Positions 22,701-35,300 of a stretch of DNA of 64,000 bases are shown here, piece by piece. Origin of the DNA: Ancylostoma caninum (lineage: Eukaryota; Nematoda; Chromadorea; Rhabditida; Ancylostomatidae); the NCBI GenBank assembly GCA_037903475.1, contig JBAJFG010000002.1:434001-498000 (forward strand), written 5' to 3'. Position numbers and translations under genes: made by a program. The notes under the pieces are model-generated. The model was not told where the DNA came from. It did not search any database and saw only the letters and a program-made list of their open reading frames with translations. Every line of letters begins with the position of its first letter. Position 1 is the stretch's first letter.

Positions 22701-23280
22701 GCTAGGCGCTCATTCGTGTCTCAGTCGACCAACTCTTCATCCTCCCTGTATATTGGAGCAGGAGCTCATCAGTTGGACTATCTGGGTAACGTGAAGCTCA
22801 AATCATTTCAGTTGATTATTCCCACGGCATTGGTTACACTGTATTCTGCACAAGTAGTAAAGTCGTGTGAAAGATACTCCTGCACAGAGTTGAAAGTGGC
22901 CGCTCATAACGGGTCCATAGGCATGTAAGAAATGTGGCAAAAAGCAGATAGTATCATTGCATCAGAAATTACCCTCACATGTAGATGCGTGATTAAGAAT
23001 TTGCAAGCAAGGCTAAGATCGCGAGAAGACTCGAAGCCTGACGAGGCGGCCAGGCCCGTAGAAGATACGCAACTCATAAGAAGGATTTTGTATTTGAGCT
23101 CAGTTAATGATTAGTTTTGCTTATTTGCTAATTTTCTAAGCATTTCGCACGTTGAAGTTTTCGCAGATACCTCAAGTGGCTACCGCACCACGCTTTCTAG
23201 CGTCCCGAAGGGGCGCTAGTATGTAGTATACGTGGGTATCAATAATGTGTGGGATCGTGGAGAGTTGAGAGTAAACAGAG
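22701..23280. other. Intergenic, nothing recognised
   Basis: Only short + frames (22716-22928 and 22932-23114) without motifs are present. Confidence 0.5.
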
Positions 23281-23548
23281 CAGTGGCGGAGGCAAGGGGG
23301 GCGCCCAACCCCGAGAATGGGTCAGCAAATTTTCGAAATTACTTTACAATACAAATAAAATAATGAATTAGTCCATTTTTAATTGTTTGTTTTTAATATT
23401 ATTTGTAATATAATTTTTATTAATTACTTATTATTATAATTAATGTTTTTATTAATTTTATTTTCCGTCTGGGTCCCCAAAACGGCGGAGACCCCACTTT
23501 TTTCCCACGCCCCCCCCCCCTCCCGCCCACTTTCTGCGTCCGCCCATG
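23281..23548. mobile_element. hAT MITE, CAGTGGCGGACGCAG family (copy 3)
   Basis: It starts CAGTGGCGGAGGCAAGG and ends CTGCGTCCGCCCATG. An exact 8-bp target duplication AAACAGAG flanks it (23273-23280 and 23549-23556), which places the family in the hAT superfamily. Relative to copy 2 the interior is inverted (the AT-rich core precedes TCTGGGTCCCC). Confidence 0.85.
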
Positions 23549-23556
23549 AAACAGAG

Positions 23557-25134
23557 GGTGAGCATTCATATAGTATTGATATAAATAGTTTTTCACTCTT
23601 TTCCGCCATCCTCTCACGAATTCATCAGTCCTCTCCAACTACTCAAACCACATCTTTCATTTCTACGCTCAATAGGAAAGCCCACCGAAAATAGCACGGG
23701 TTTGAAACAAATCACCAAGGCAGACAGCTCTTGGGAAAAATCTCGACATGGATGTTGCTGTGAAAGTGTATTAATACATATGTTTAATACGTACAAATAC
23801 ATTCAAGTGCTGGAAGCTGACAAGAACCGGGGCGGGAGGACGAGAAGTGGAGGGAAAACCACTATTTTAGCAAATTGATGTCACTAAAAAGTTCTCTCTA
23901 GTGGTATACTCTAATCAGCAAACGATGGGCGGTTTGTCGTCACTAATTTATTCAGTTAGATTTCGGCACTACATAAACTTCAAACATAACCGTTATTTAC
24001 ATGTGAGACGAACCAATCACTGCGGCAGGATGCCGAGAAGTGGTGATACAGTACACATTGTGACGAACAAGTTGGACGATACAAGCCAGTAAATGGCTAC
24101 GAGCCCGGACCAGTGCAGCGGTCCTTTTATGGCAAAAAGTGTCACGATCTCAGGCAGCTCATCCCTACTATGGAACTCTGGGTGGTGCGGCTTTATTTCT
24201 TGCTACTCCATGATCTTCCTTTCGAGGGAGTGCTTGAGATGTAATGGTATAACTATAGTCAAGAAAAACCTTGGAAAACAGCTATAATAAAGGATTAGAG
24301 AGAATCGATCGCATTTTTAGATCAATACCGAACAACTTGTTTAATTTGATTACTAATTCAGAACGCGATAAAAACTCTAATGCTCTGGATTCCTTCTTTT
24401 AACTTCCCAACACTATATTGCTCCTTCTTTTTCGGGAATCCAAATCTTTGAAATATATCTAATGCATTATTGGATGTCAAGTGCAAAAGTAACTTATAGT
24501 GGCTTTAGTGCAAAGGATCTGTAGTTTGTGTGTAAGTTGCCCCATTCGCACAAGAAGTTGACTCACAATACCTCGTTTTGGAAGTCCTCGTTGTTTAACT
24601 GATCTTTGTTAACTGGTCTTTTTTGCATAGCAGTTGAGAGAAAACATTGCTTGAAAGCACTACATCCCTTTCAGATGGGAACACTGCGAAAATTTTTTAT
24701 TTATATGTTTATTTATCTATTTAATCATTCATTCATTTGCTTCGTAAAGTAAGTAATTTCGATAGAGTTCCACGCTCCTCCCTGCGTCCGCGTAGGCCGC
24801 ATCCACACTGAATCGTTGGCTATCAATGATTGAAAAAAAGCCTGAAGAGACAAACTGCGGACAGCTCAAAGGATACTTGCAAGGGATGACCGTGTTTTTG
24901 CTTGGGCCACATTCTCTTTGCTGAATGGGACACATTCAGCAAATACGTTAAATGCACTACTACACGGCTGTAAAAATACTAGCACTATTGAACACCGTCG
25001 TGTGCATGTGTGAACTGAAATAGATTCACATTCTCTTCAGTATATCGACTTTGCACAAGCAAAGAGCACACTCGTACAAGTACATGCATACTACAGTACT
25101 ATTCTGCCTCCAAGATGCCCCCAAAGAGAAGGCG
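23557..25134. other. Intergenic with a minus-strand LINE-like tail
   Basis: At 24690-24745 the minus strand reads GAATGAATGATTAAATAGATAAATAAAC-like tail sequence directly after a 68-codon minus ORF (24935-24729). This is the arrangement expected of a 5'-truncated LINE end, but the ORF matches nothing I recognise. Confidence 0.4.
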
Positions 25135-25138
25135 TTAA

Positions 25139-25905
25139 AGGCAGCACCCACGATAATCTTCACCTTCGAACTTTTGAGGGTTTTCGAACCTCAGGCATTG
25201 TCCCAATAATTCTGTGATGGAAATGCTGTCAGAAACCCCGCATTACCTGAAATATCACAAGTATAACATCAGTTCAACAGTTCGAACCCAGCCGGCTAGT
25301 ACGAGTTGACCTGCTGCGCAGAAATAGCCGTGGGGCAATGTTGGAACGAATCAGCTGTTTTCACATAGAATCGCTCAGTTTTTCCTTGAAAAAATTTTAT
25401 TCCGCGCACTTTTCTCCACCATTCTTACACTACTGTGGCTGCAACTGTCTGTTTGCTTTCTAATCTTACTTTCCAACAGCTGTTTTCCATTCTCTCTTTC
25501 CATAACATCCATTTCTTCCTATTTTCTGTGTTTGTACTATTTCGTTTCTATTCTTTCCCACTCGTACCCGTTTTTCTTCGCTAGTATATCTGTCCAGCCC
25601 ACTCTTCGTTTTCTTCTGATTTCTGTTCTTTTTTGACTTGACTTCTTTGAATATGCTACAAAACCACGAAAATATCCAAATCCGTCGAGGAAATACGTGG
25701 CGATCAAGTCAGTGTTATCGACTTTTTGCCCTACCCTAGGCCTGACAACTCGACCGTTTTGTTCAATCGCGCAAATTCAGAGTATCCGACAATTATTTTC
25801 CTGTGATTTTCGAGTGGAATTGACCCTCATATTCGTGTTCTTTATGGTCGAAAACCCAAGGTTATTCTGAAATCTTGGAGTTGAAAATTTCCGTGGGTGC
25901 TGCCT
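25139..25905. mobile_element. TTAA-flanked element with AGGCAGCACCCACG ends
   Basis: The ends AGGCAGCACCCACG and CGTGGGTGCTGCCT are perfect inverted repeats, bounded by TTAA (25135-25138 and 25906-25909). The 767-bp body is pyrimidine-rich on the + strand (25380-25650) and has no transposase. Another copy of the left half lies at 59089. The TTAA site suggests piggyBac-type mobilisation. Confidence 0.8.
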
Positions 25906-25909
25906 TTAA

Positions 25910-27136
25910 GGAATTCGCTTGTTTATTCATTTATTTATTGTGACAATGACAGGCGCGATGAGAAAATTGTGCTTTGACTCATGGGTCGCCTTTTTTTGGA
26001 GTGAACGTCAAGAAGCAATTTGTTCAGTTTGAGGTGGGGTATTTCTATAGCTTAAGTACCTGAGTTATCGAGGTGAATGAAACCAGTTCGATTTCCACGT
26101 ATTATGAATGAGTTCTCGTTGATGACGGTAACTGCAGCTCTGGTAATGAGTATTCCACGCCATGGGTCGCTGAGAGTGTTATGAGAGAAAAGGAAAACAA
26201 ATCCAAGTGAGAAGAAAGCAGTTGCCACTGTGTCACCACCCGAAAGTAGGAACTGCTCAGAAGCAAGCCCAGGATCGTCTGCGCTTCTACATCACAACCG
26301 TAACGTTCCTTTCTTCTGTAGAGATCTATGCATGTAAGTAGATAAGAGTATTTGAGGTTCATGAAATTTCTTTTTCCATCTACCTCATTAGAAATGATTT
26401 CTCGATATTCTGTTCCCTCTGTTCAGAGGACTCGATAAAAATGTAGTATCAGACACTGACTTGAGATAGAACATTTGATACTATGAGGTTAGCTGCGCCG
26501 TTGTTCGCGCAATTTAAGCTAACATACGTATTATCAGGGCCTGGATGTATCAATGAAACTACCCGGGATAAACGTGTTGACGGCAACGATGGGTTACTGT
26601 TGAAGCGTTCACCCTGGGTAATCTCAATGATGCGTGCGGCCTCAGAAGGGTTGCGTCTTATGTTTGCCTCAGGGAAATGGGTTTTCGTTGCAATAACTTA
26701 TGTGGGAAGCGAGAATCCTATTTAAATATGCTGGTTCAGTGAGGATAACTGAGGCGCAGCAGGTGACAGAGTGGTCCTGGCCCATACAAGCGATGATAAT
26801 TCGAAATGATATCACACAAATTCCTCCACGTGTAATCTACATATGTGCATAACCGGCAAAATATTTAGCTCAAAACTGCTTGCAAAAGTTGGAGAGAAAC
26901 GTCAGAGAAGGGCGATTACAGGTAGCACACAATTTTCGTACTCTGTAATTGACGAATTGCATGACTGGGATTTTTTAGACCATGTTCTGCAGTTTTTGCC
27001 ACTTACCGTCATATATGTGCGGATTTATCCAAACACTCCTTGCCGATTAGCTACTTTGTGTCGGATTACAATTACTCTTGCAATGAGAATTACCTACACA
27101 GTTTTACTGCTTCAAGTTTTTCAACAATCCTCGATG
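25910..27136. other. Intergenic, nothing recognised
   Basis: A TTTATTCATTTATTTATT tail-like string at 25920 may be a LINE 3' end on the minus strand. Short ORFs here (26102-26362 on -, 26483-26725 and 26843-27160 on +) have no motifs. Confidence 0.4.
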
Positions 27137-27226
27137 TTGATCCATATCCTCAAGTTCTAAAAATAAAGGGCAGTTGAAACTTTGATCCATATCCTCAAGT
27201 TCTAAAAATAAAGGGCAGTTGAAACT
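27137..27226. repeat. Perfect 45-bp tandem duplication
   Basis: 27137-27181 and 27182-27226 are identical, beginning TTGATCCATATCCTCAAG and ending CAGTTGAAACT. Perfect identity implies a recent duplication or an assembly artefact. Confidence 0.95.
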
Positions 27227-27420
27227 GACTCCAAGTTTCCTACACACGGTTTTGAAAATTCTGACGATATACGCATAAAGAGTAATCCCGGATGACATCG
27301 TTCATCCCATTCATTTTCCCACTCATTCATTTCTACTAGTTTTTCTATTTAGCATGAGGACCGCTCCCTAACCCGTCGTCCAGATTTGTTACTGGAATTG
27401 ATGTCGATAACCTCTAACTA

Positions 27421-27698
27421 GTGCCGGAAGCAAAAATTGCTAGCAGTGGGAGGAAGTAGGGAAAAAATTGCAACTTCTCCACTCGGTGGACCCAGATGGA
27501 ATAATAAAATTATCAAAAGTATTCATCTTATGCCTAATAATCAATGAAAACTTTTCAAAAATGATATTAAAACAAACAAAAAATAGGCTTACACAATCTT
27601 TTAAGTCAGTTCCGCAAAGTAATTTGAAAAATTCGGCGACCGACTCTCGCGGAAGCGCGCTCCCTCCACCCCCTCCATTCCCTGCGTCCGTCACTGCC
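27421..27698. mobile_element. hAT MITE, CAGTGGCGGACGCAG family (copy 4)
   Basis: The left end is eroded (GTGCCGGAAGCAAAAATTGC); the right end CTGCGTCCGTCACTGCC is clear. The flanks TCTAACTA (27413-27420) and TCCAACTA (27699-27706) agree at 7 of 8 positions. Confidence 0.75.
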
Positions 27699-27706
27699 TC
27701 CAACTA

Positions 27707-30700
27707 GTCAGCCATACCCTACCGCAACTCTCGTCAAGATCCCACCGCGATTCTGAAGCCACGGAGTCTTACGGGAAGGTCTGTCAATGAAATAGGGCGA
27801 GAGGTTACAGAATTTTCAAGGGATCGCGACGGGGGATCATTAGAAAAGTCGAATTAAAAGATCCACTGAATAATCGGTTGTCGCCCTGCACTTAATGGCG
27901 GCTACTTCGACAGTTTGGAGCCACATTCATCATAACTACAGCAGTGGAAGCAACTGTTACCCGTGATTGTCCTGGTCCAAACTGGGACAACAAGTGATTT
28001 ACACCTGCGTACAACGAAGAACAGTGCATACGGGCAGCGCCCTGTTTTGGAGTGGAGCCACAGGGGTAACAGTTGCTTCTAGCGTTATGTCATCATACCA
28101 TGTGTGTCATCTGTGCGAATGCGAGTGTATGCCGAGTGCACACAACCTGGCGTTGTTTCGGCGCGAGCTTCACCTCGCCAGTGTGTATAGTCGCAGCGCT
28201 TCCGCGTGTTAACAAAGCGTTCCTGATCCGCTGTTCCGCTTCTGATTTCCACCAGATGTTCCGTTCTGTCCCATGAAATTTCCGCCGTTCTGTTCGGGAA
28301 CTGTCACGGACCATTAGATCCCCAGGTGCTATCCAGCCATGGTGCAATGGATGTCCTGACGCCATTGTGGTGCCCCCGTGGCACGAATAGTTGCTGTACT
28401 TCTGCTCCAGGGTTAGCTTGATTATTTATGGAATGTTCATGGACTTCTAAGACACCATATACTGCGTTTTAGTTGGAAGTAGTTACTAAGTATCCTGAAC
28501 TACAATTTGACTAACAGAGCATCTGTCGCACGAGCACCTGCTTGGACAACTGTATTAATCATCACTGTGTGACTGTTGACTCCTCGCAATTAGCATTTTT
28601 GTGGACGCGACACATGCCATTAGCATTTTGGTGATTACGAGAAAATTCGAAACACGTCGCTTTCAAATTCTTCTCCAAAAGGGACACGCCTACGAATGGA
28701 ATCTTCTCCAGTGAGACCGTTCACAACAATTTCTGGATACTGTGCAACGTGCAATTTCACACTGGCATCTCATGCTCTATGCCATTTAGAAGCCTCTCTG
28801 TTGTAGAGTAGTTCAAGAAACACTTTTTGCAAGTGACGCCTTTGTATTGAAGACGTTTTTTTCGTTGTGATATCTTGTTAAAGGCTTTTGATATCCTCTG
28901 AAGGGTTTCTTGTTATCGTACTGAGAGTGCGATTGAATGAACGGCAATTGGAGCATGAAAGCTGCATGGACTAGTCTGCAGATTATGATGGTAATTTCTC
29001 TTGGCTCTCATCTCGTTTCATTCAGGTTATGAAGAAATATAACATTTGAAATGCGCCTAGCAATTTTTAGCATAATGACAATCTCTAACAGTAGTGAATT
29101 ACATACATTCATATTGAACCAGAATTGCGAGTGAAAATTTTGGTTTCTAAAAATTGTACATCACAGATTTTTTTAGATAGTTGTAAATCGTAAACTGTAA
29201 GTAAAAAGGGGAAAAGGGTTCAATACCAGTGGTAAGAGATTACAGTGCTGCTGTTCAGAAACGTCATGGGATGTACATAGAATTTGCATTCAGTCTGCGA
29301 ACACTGTAGAAATCTAATCTAGCAAATGTTTATCGAAGCACTCTTCACATACTGAATTTCCTAATAATATCAAGGTAAGCCCTATTTTTGTGCCATATCC
29401 TTCGCTCAAAAATATGTGGAAAAGAAATCATGCATCATTTCCCTTTTAAGCTACATATTTCATCGCAGATGACCACGATAATACTCAAAATTAGAAAATG
29501 ATAACATTGTGACAAAGGGACGGATTTTTTTTTTGCTATAGAGCTGGTTTTCTCTCCTACTTTTTTCTTGCCATCTGAAGTGTTTCTCAACGAATTGGTA
29601 CAAATTCTTAAGATCGCAAAAAATGGTCATAAATCGTGATACATGAATATTGAATCGTAATTGCGAACATCCGTGGTACATGGCTGTATCCGCTTCTCTG
29701 CTGCTTCATTGCTTTCTTTCCAACTTGAACGCGCAACTGGTAATTATTTTGTATAATATTACGCCAAGGCGAAACTGTTGGAAGATATGGCGTCTAATAT
29801 CATTTCACTTTTCTTTCTCTTATGAAGTCTTTCCCAACTAAGAATTCCCATTTGTAATCTAGGATATTGCTCCATTGCTTGGGTAGAACACCGATTCTTT
29901 TGCTCAGAAATGTGCAAGCTGCAACGCATAGAGGTGGCCCCTCTTCGAATGGTGCAAATCAACGAGTTCTCTCTCGTCCAGAAAGAATCTGAGGTCTAGA
30001 GAGAAGTGGTGGTCGCGAGTGAGAGGTTAGTAGAGCAGTGAGGGTAGCTTAGCATAGTTCGAGAGATGCGCTGATTTCGGAGGAAATCTCATCTGAGAAC
30101 GTGGGAAAATTGACAAATAAAAAATTGTGGTGTGAAGCAGGGGTTTTCATAATTTTTCGGAGAGTTTCTACGTCGAGTAGTAGGCCTGAGTGCATTTCGT
30201 CACCGTAGAATTTCTAAAAACAGCGTTTCCTTCGCGATATTATATGAGGCTGTCTGTGGCGCCGCTCCTCACACAAGCTTACATCTCCAGACTCGAACAG
30301 TGGGGAGGATGGTGATATTCAGTAGAAAACCCTTTCGACACTTCTCCTAAATGGATCGCTGATCTTGCCGGTCCCAGTCCTTGAGAGCAGCCACAAAGTA
30401 GCTGATATTATAGAATGTTGCAAGAGTACCCTTCTACAGTTGAAAGGGTATCTGCGGTAATGGTCGTTATCCAGCCTCTCGACCACGTGACAATACGTTT
30501 AAGGTTCTCCCTCAATATCATCACGCCATGACCAACCCGTACGTCAGCAACAAGGAATGAAAAAGGTTCCGCAATTTTTTCTCTATGAGTTCCTTCTCAA
30601 CCTGATATTTGCTTTGGCCCTTACACGTTTCTTTAGAATCTCCATGTTCTGCATATTATGAGCTGCCCACGTTTTTTGAAACCTAAAACCTCAACTTCTA

Positions 30701-31130
30701 TTCGCAGCACGCTAGTCTTTTGCTTACTTCTTTATGGAGGACACCGAGCCATTCTCCTTCTCAACTGCAAGCTCGTTGAACCTCGTAACTCGTTTGATAA
30801 TTACCTTACCGATGTCTGCACTCTTACTTGGCATCCAATCTCTTCGGGAGCTCCATTTCATTCGGCTGTCCTCCGATTTTTATTGGATGTTCGTTCAATT
30901 CAGTTTCCTTCCATGAATTGCCTTCCGCTATTTTCGTGGATATAGTGCGGTTTTCAGGCTGATTGGGTGAACGTACCTCCACAGAGAATTTTTTAAGACT
31001 GTCTTCGTAGGAATTTCTACCTTATACGAGCGTGGCTTCTTTTTTCACTAGCGTACTTGAGTTTGCATTGAGCAAAATGTGAGCAAGCAATCGAGCAATT
31101 GCTGTTTCATAATCGCTATGGCCACGAATC
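27707..31130. other. Intergenic, nothing recognised
   Basis: A short inverted pair, AAGCAACTGTTACCC near 27944 and GGGTAACAGTTGCTT near 28064, marks a possible small element. ORFs up to 95 codons lack motifs. The rest is featureless to me. Confidence 0.45.
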
Positions 31131-31306
31131 TTACAAGGGAAGTGCAAGAGGCTAACCCCGGGGATCGAAACGAAACACCCATTTTTGGAAACATTGCCTA
31201 AGGCCATGTTAATGTATGTACATCATTTTTGCCCAATGGTCCTGATGCGCGCAGGAGAGCGCGCCAAAGACTTTTCGGCGTCATTCATCTCCCACACGCC
31301 CTAGAT

Positions 31307-31555
31307 CTTTGAAAAGGTCTTCTGGACTGAAACTTTGCATACGGGGTTATCTGAGGTGCTGAATACGAATATCATATCCATTTTGTACCGTAGCGCTATT
31401 TTTCTAGGGTTACGGCAAGTGCACTACCCCATACTACCGTGCACCTACCGTAACCCTACAAAAATAACCTTACGGTACAAAATGGATATGATATTCGTAT
31501 TCAGCACCTCAAATAACCCCCGTAGACAAAGTTTCAGTCAAAAAAATTTTTTGAA
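31307..31555. repeat. Inner palindrome, arms of about 110 bp
   Basis: Left arm 31307-31430 includes GAGGTGCTGAATACGAATAT and AAAATGG-type words; right arm 31436-31555 is its inverse (ATATTCGTATTCAGCACCTC). The turn lies near 31432. It sits wholly inside the 31134-32306 element, so one foldback is nested in another. Confidence 0.8.
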
Positions 31556-31911
31556 GAATTTGGATCCATGATGTTAAATAGTGCTAATTTTTCTAGTGCC
31601 CTGCCATTGTAGTGCTGGCGTGGACTCATGGAACTTTGTCATGAAATCCGACCGTGGTTGCCGCCATTAGCTGTTCTATGGATTATCGAACGTTTGCGGA
31701 CGCAATTTTGAATACCCTGGTTCCGCCTGGTTACGCGGCCATGAGTCCTTGCTCCAATCATGGCAGCCGCGATGAGGTGGCCGAGTGAGTAACGAATCGG
31801 ACGAAGCTCCTGCAGTAATTCTTGTAAGGCTCACATATCTGATGTGTTTTAGTCATCAGAAATACTCTGAGCAAGTTTAAAAGCCTCAAATTCAATTATG
31901 CAAAATGAATT

Positions 31912-31986
31912 CCGTGGACGGGATCCAAACCTTCGACCCTCTGGCTGACAATCCGAAACGCCACCCACTCGGCCACTCCGCCACGG
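31912..31986 (-). other. tRNA-like relic (Leu/Ser type) inside the inverted-repeat element
   Basis: On the minus strand the segment begins CCGTGGCGGAGTGGCCGAGT and ends TTTGGATCCCGTCCACGG. CCGTGG/CCACGG can pair, TGGCCGAGTGGG matches a Leu/Ser-tRNA box A, and GGTTTGGATCC is box B with two changes. A second box-A-like word, GTGGCCGAGTGAG, lies inverted near 31773. It is too degenerate for a functional tRNA. Confidence 0.5.
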
Positions 31987-32309
31987 CTGGCATGTCTGTG
32001 GCAATTGCTCATGATCGCATACCCAGCGGAGCAGGGTCGTTCGCAGTTTTGTCTCCAAACACTCTACAGTCCATGAGACAGCTAATTACAGTAATCTCAG
32101 TAAGTTTAAGCCGTCAACGTTGCATAAATCACCTGTAAAATGGACCCCCATGGCAGCGAAGAAGAAAAATCTTGGACGCGCTCTCCTGGGCGCATCCTGA
32201 CCATTGGGCAAAAATAATATGTATGCATTATAATCACCTTAGACAAGGCTTCTGAAAATGGGTGTTTCGCTGGGATCCCCGGGGTTAGCCTCTTGCACTT
32301 CCCTTGTTA

Positions 32310-35300
32310 GCGATTCATTGAACATGCTCAAGATGAGTGCTTCGTTAGTTGCACTGCGCTTTTCTGGCTTCTTTTTGGTTGTTCCCTGCGGAACGAACCG
32401 TTTATTGCGCTGCTTGTACACAAGTATTAATGTTAATCTGAGCAGTAGAGTATGTTAAGTATATCTGAATCGCAGGAGTGGCATAGATGTCTTTCATGTT
32501 ATCCGTCCTCCTTTGAACTTCTTGTTCTCCCCAGTTAATTTTTTCTAGAGTTACAATGTTCTCCATAATTTTTGGTTGGTGTTTTCTCGAACGCTACCAC
32601 ATCTCTCGCCACCGGCACAGCCGGAGTTGTAAATAAGACTAAAGACAACTAATGTGTTTGGCTTCTGTTAGCCCATTTGATGAAGCTGAAGTTGTACAGC
32701 TTTCACATCATACATAATCGGAAAGGTGTCGGATCTCTTCCGACAGTTTTTCGGAACAAAACAACCACCGTTTGTGAAAATATTTATGTTTCACCTTTGT
32801 GGCATGATGAATAGTATGGAAGCAGGTCTTGCTTGTTTCACAATGATGTTTGGCAGCGAGCAACTCTGTGACGATAGAGAGTAAATCGAACCCCCTACCC
32901 TTTCCTCCACTCCTACATGGTCGGGTTACAGATCCTCTGCTTCTTAAGAAACAAGTTCGACAGTCATTGGCTCTTTCGTGACATCTTGAACATCCGCTGT
33001 GAAAAGGCGCTGGTTAACGTAAGGTTGAATGCAAGGTCCCTGCACACATATCGAATTGCTTTGCATGAGGAGAATTATCCGACAGAACGGTGTGTGATGC
33101 CCAGACTATGTTCTTCTGTGCTCGATACTATCCATGTTTGCACAGCGATTAATAGTGTGGTCAAACACGGAGCGAGCGGTTCACGCCGGAAATCGGATCT
33201 CGTTCGAGCAGCGGATGAGTTGCGATCTCCATGCCGTGACTAATCTCACAAATACTACTTACGGGGTTACTGTATCACTGCCATGATCGCCTTTATCTAA
33301 GAATCTGACCCGTTGGAATTCAAGAAACAAAATTGACCACAATTCAATCTAAATTTTCGAAAACGCATATTTCTCAAACTGGAATAACTTCTCAAATGAT
33401 AGGGAAAGAAAAATCAATCAATGCGAAACCACTCTTGAAGAGTCTCTCCCCCCCCCCTCTTCCCCCTACGTTTGCAAGTGCATGATAAAGGTGTTTTTCA
33501 GGAAACAGCGATAGGTTGATGACTTTACTATCTCATGGCGTGCATGTTCGGTGAAAAACCATCCGAGACCTTCATTGCTATCTACCATCTCTATTTCTTC
33601 AATATCTTGATGAGGCGAGGTTTTTTTTGGTCAAAATGATAGTTTTTTGGTATGACTAAACGAGACGACTTATCCAGTGGAATCGGAAGGACCGAGAGGA
33701 GATCTGCCAAATAACTAGTAGCAATAGCTTTACATAAAATGCAAACATGATTTCAAGCGATTTTTAGTTGGAATTTTTTCTCATCTTCGCTTCCCGTCAC
33801 TGCTCTTGCACAGCTTATTTTAAAACTGTAAAAAATTGTTTCCACTTAGTTCGTACCAATCCTTCTCTCACGTTTAATTCCTGAGAAAGTATTTAAAAAA
33901 ACACTTGAGGCTAGTTGAGGCTACTAAGTGAAAGAAGCTCGGAAGAATTTGGCATCACAAATTATGCAGAAGCAGCAAACAATCGTCCAACCGGAATTCT
34001 ATGTTGGCTCAGTTACGGATGGCGAGTAAGGAGCTTTCGAGTTGCATTGTGATGCAGGTTGTGCTTGCTTGTTGTAATGGTATCGTGAAGTGTTTTGTTC
34101 CATCCTTGTTCTCAATTATTGAGCAGTCTTGAATTTTACGGTATTCAGTAGTTCTTCATGAAAACTGGCTAGTGTATTCTTCCTTCCGATAGGGTCAATT
34201 CACATTAACTGCGTTAATATCCGATTCTGAAAGGTATGACAAGGCGACGAGTCCATGCAGGCAGACATTTGAGTTAGCAAGGTCCGAGCCATGAGGCGCG
34301 CTTACGCGGAATCCTGGTGCCTCATCTTAGAAACTTGTTCATAAATGTTTTTCCGGCTTCATGAGTAAGAATGAGCGTAGATAATGTGCGCCGTCGATTC
34401 CAAAAGCAGTATTGAGTAATTCAAATGTAATGATTGAAGGAAGGGCACAGATTTCTGTATGCAGGTTTGGCTAATGTCCAACATGATAAATTGAGGGTAC
34501 CTCGGCCATTGTAGTTATGTTAGCAACAAATGTAAGTAGGCCTTGTCAAACATGTAACCAACTTGGAGTCTCACTTCACACTTGTGTTATACCACTCGCA
34601 AATGGTTGGTTTTCTCGGCACAACCCCTGTGTTGGTCTATCTAGTTCTGCACCAGTGCGTAGCCACAAATTCTGGAATCTGCAGTATAAACCAGCTCATC
34701 ATTAGTACGTCCTACCCCCCCCCCCCTCCCCCATTTCTCTTTAGTGGCTTTTAAATAAATACGTTCTGAAACTTATTAAAAGCATGGGTAACACATGCGG
34801 TAAAATGATCACTTAATTTTTCCGGGTGCATTCTTTTTTGTCATCGAGAAAACCTGTGGAAGAACACCAATCTGTTGGCAAGCAGCACGGCCATTCAGCA
34901 TCGTTAATACTCCCTTTTAATTTCGTTCGGCTCTGTACTAGAATTTTTTGCTCACATTTGTATTCCCGCAACTTGTTCATCTTCGTACGGAGCCAAAAAC
35001 GTTGTTACTGCTTGTGATACAAGGTTGTTTAGAGAGTTCTGCAAGCCATCGAAAGAACTTTACTGACGTTTCGCCTACGGGGTTACTTGAGGGGAGGGGT
35101 TACTTGGGCATGGCTAGTGTGCCGACCACCAAAATTATGGGTTCTTGCAATGATTTTATCAGCAATATCAGTTGTCCTCTCCAGTGTGAGAGAGCCGGGG
35201 TTGTAAAACATCCGAACGAAGCCGGGTGTGCCGTCTAGTAATATATATTCGCCACTGTGAGTGAGCTGTGACTGTCTACTGGGCATCCTTCTCCACTAAA

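Larger units (their letters stand above)
31134..32306. mobile_element. 1.17-kb element with long (~150-bp) terminal inverted repeats
   Basis: The left end CAAGGGAAGTGCAAGAGGCT and the right end AGCCTCTTGCACTTCCCTTG are perfect inverted repeats, flanked by TTA on both sides (31131-31133 and 32307-32309). The similarity continues inward for about 150 bp (CCAATGGTCCTGATGCGCGC against GCGCATCCTGACCATTGG). A 3-bp TTA duplication would fit PIF/Harbinger, though no transposase is present. It contains a second palindrome (31307-31555) and tRNA-like sequence (31912-31986). Confidence 0.75.

Noticed and set aside
35060..35080. CGAAACGTC on the minus strand, like the 3' core of a hammerhead ribozyme found in Penelope-like elements
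   Set aside because: The required CTGATGA core strand is not found in the preceding bases, and no clear PLE sequence adjoins.
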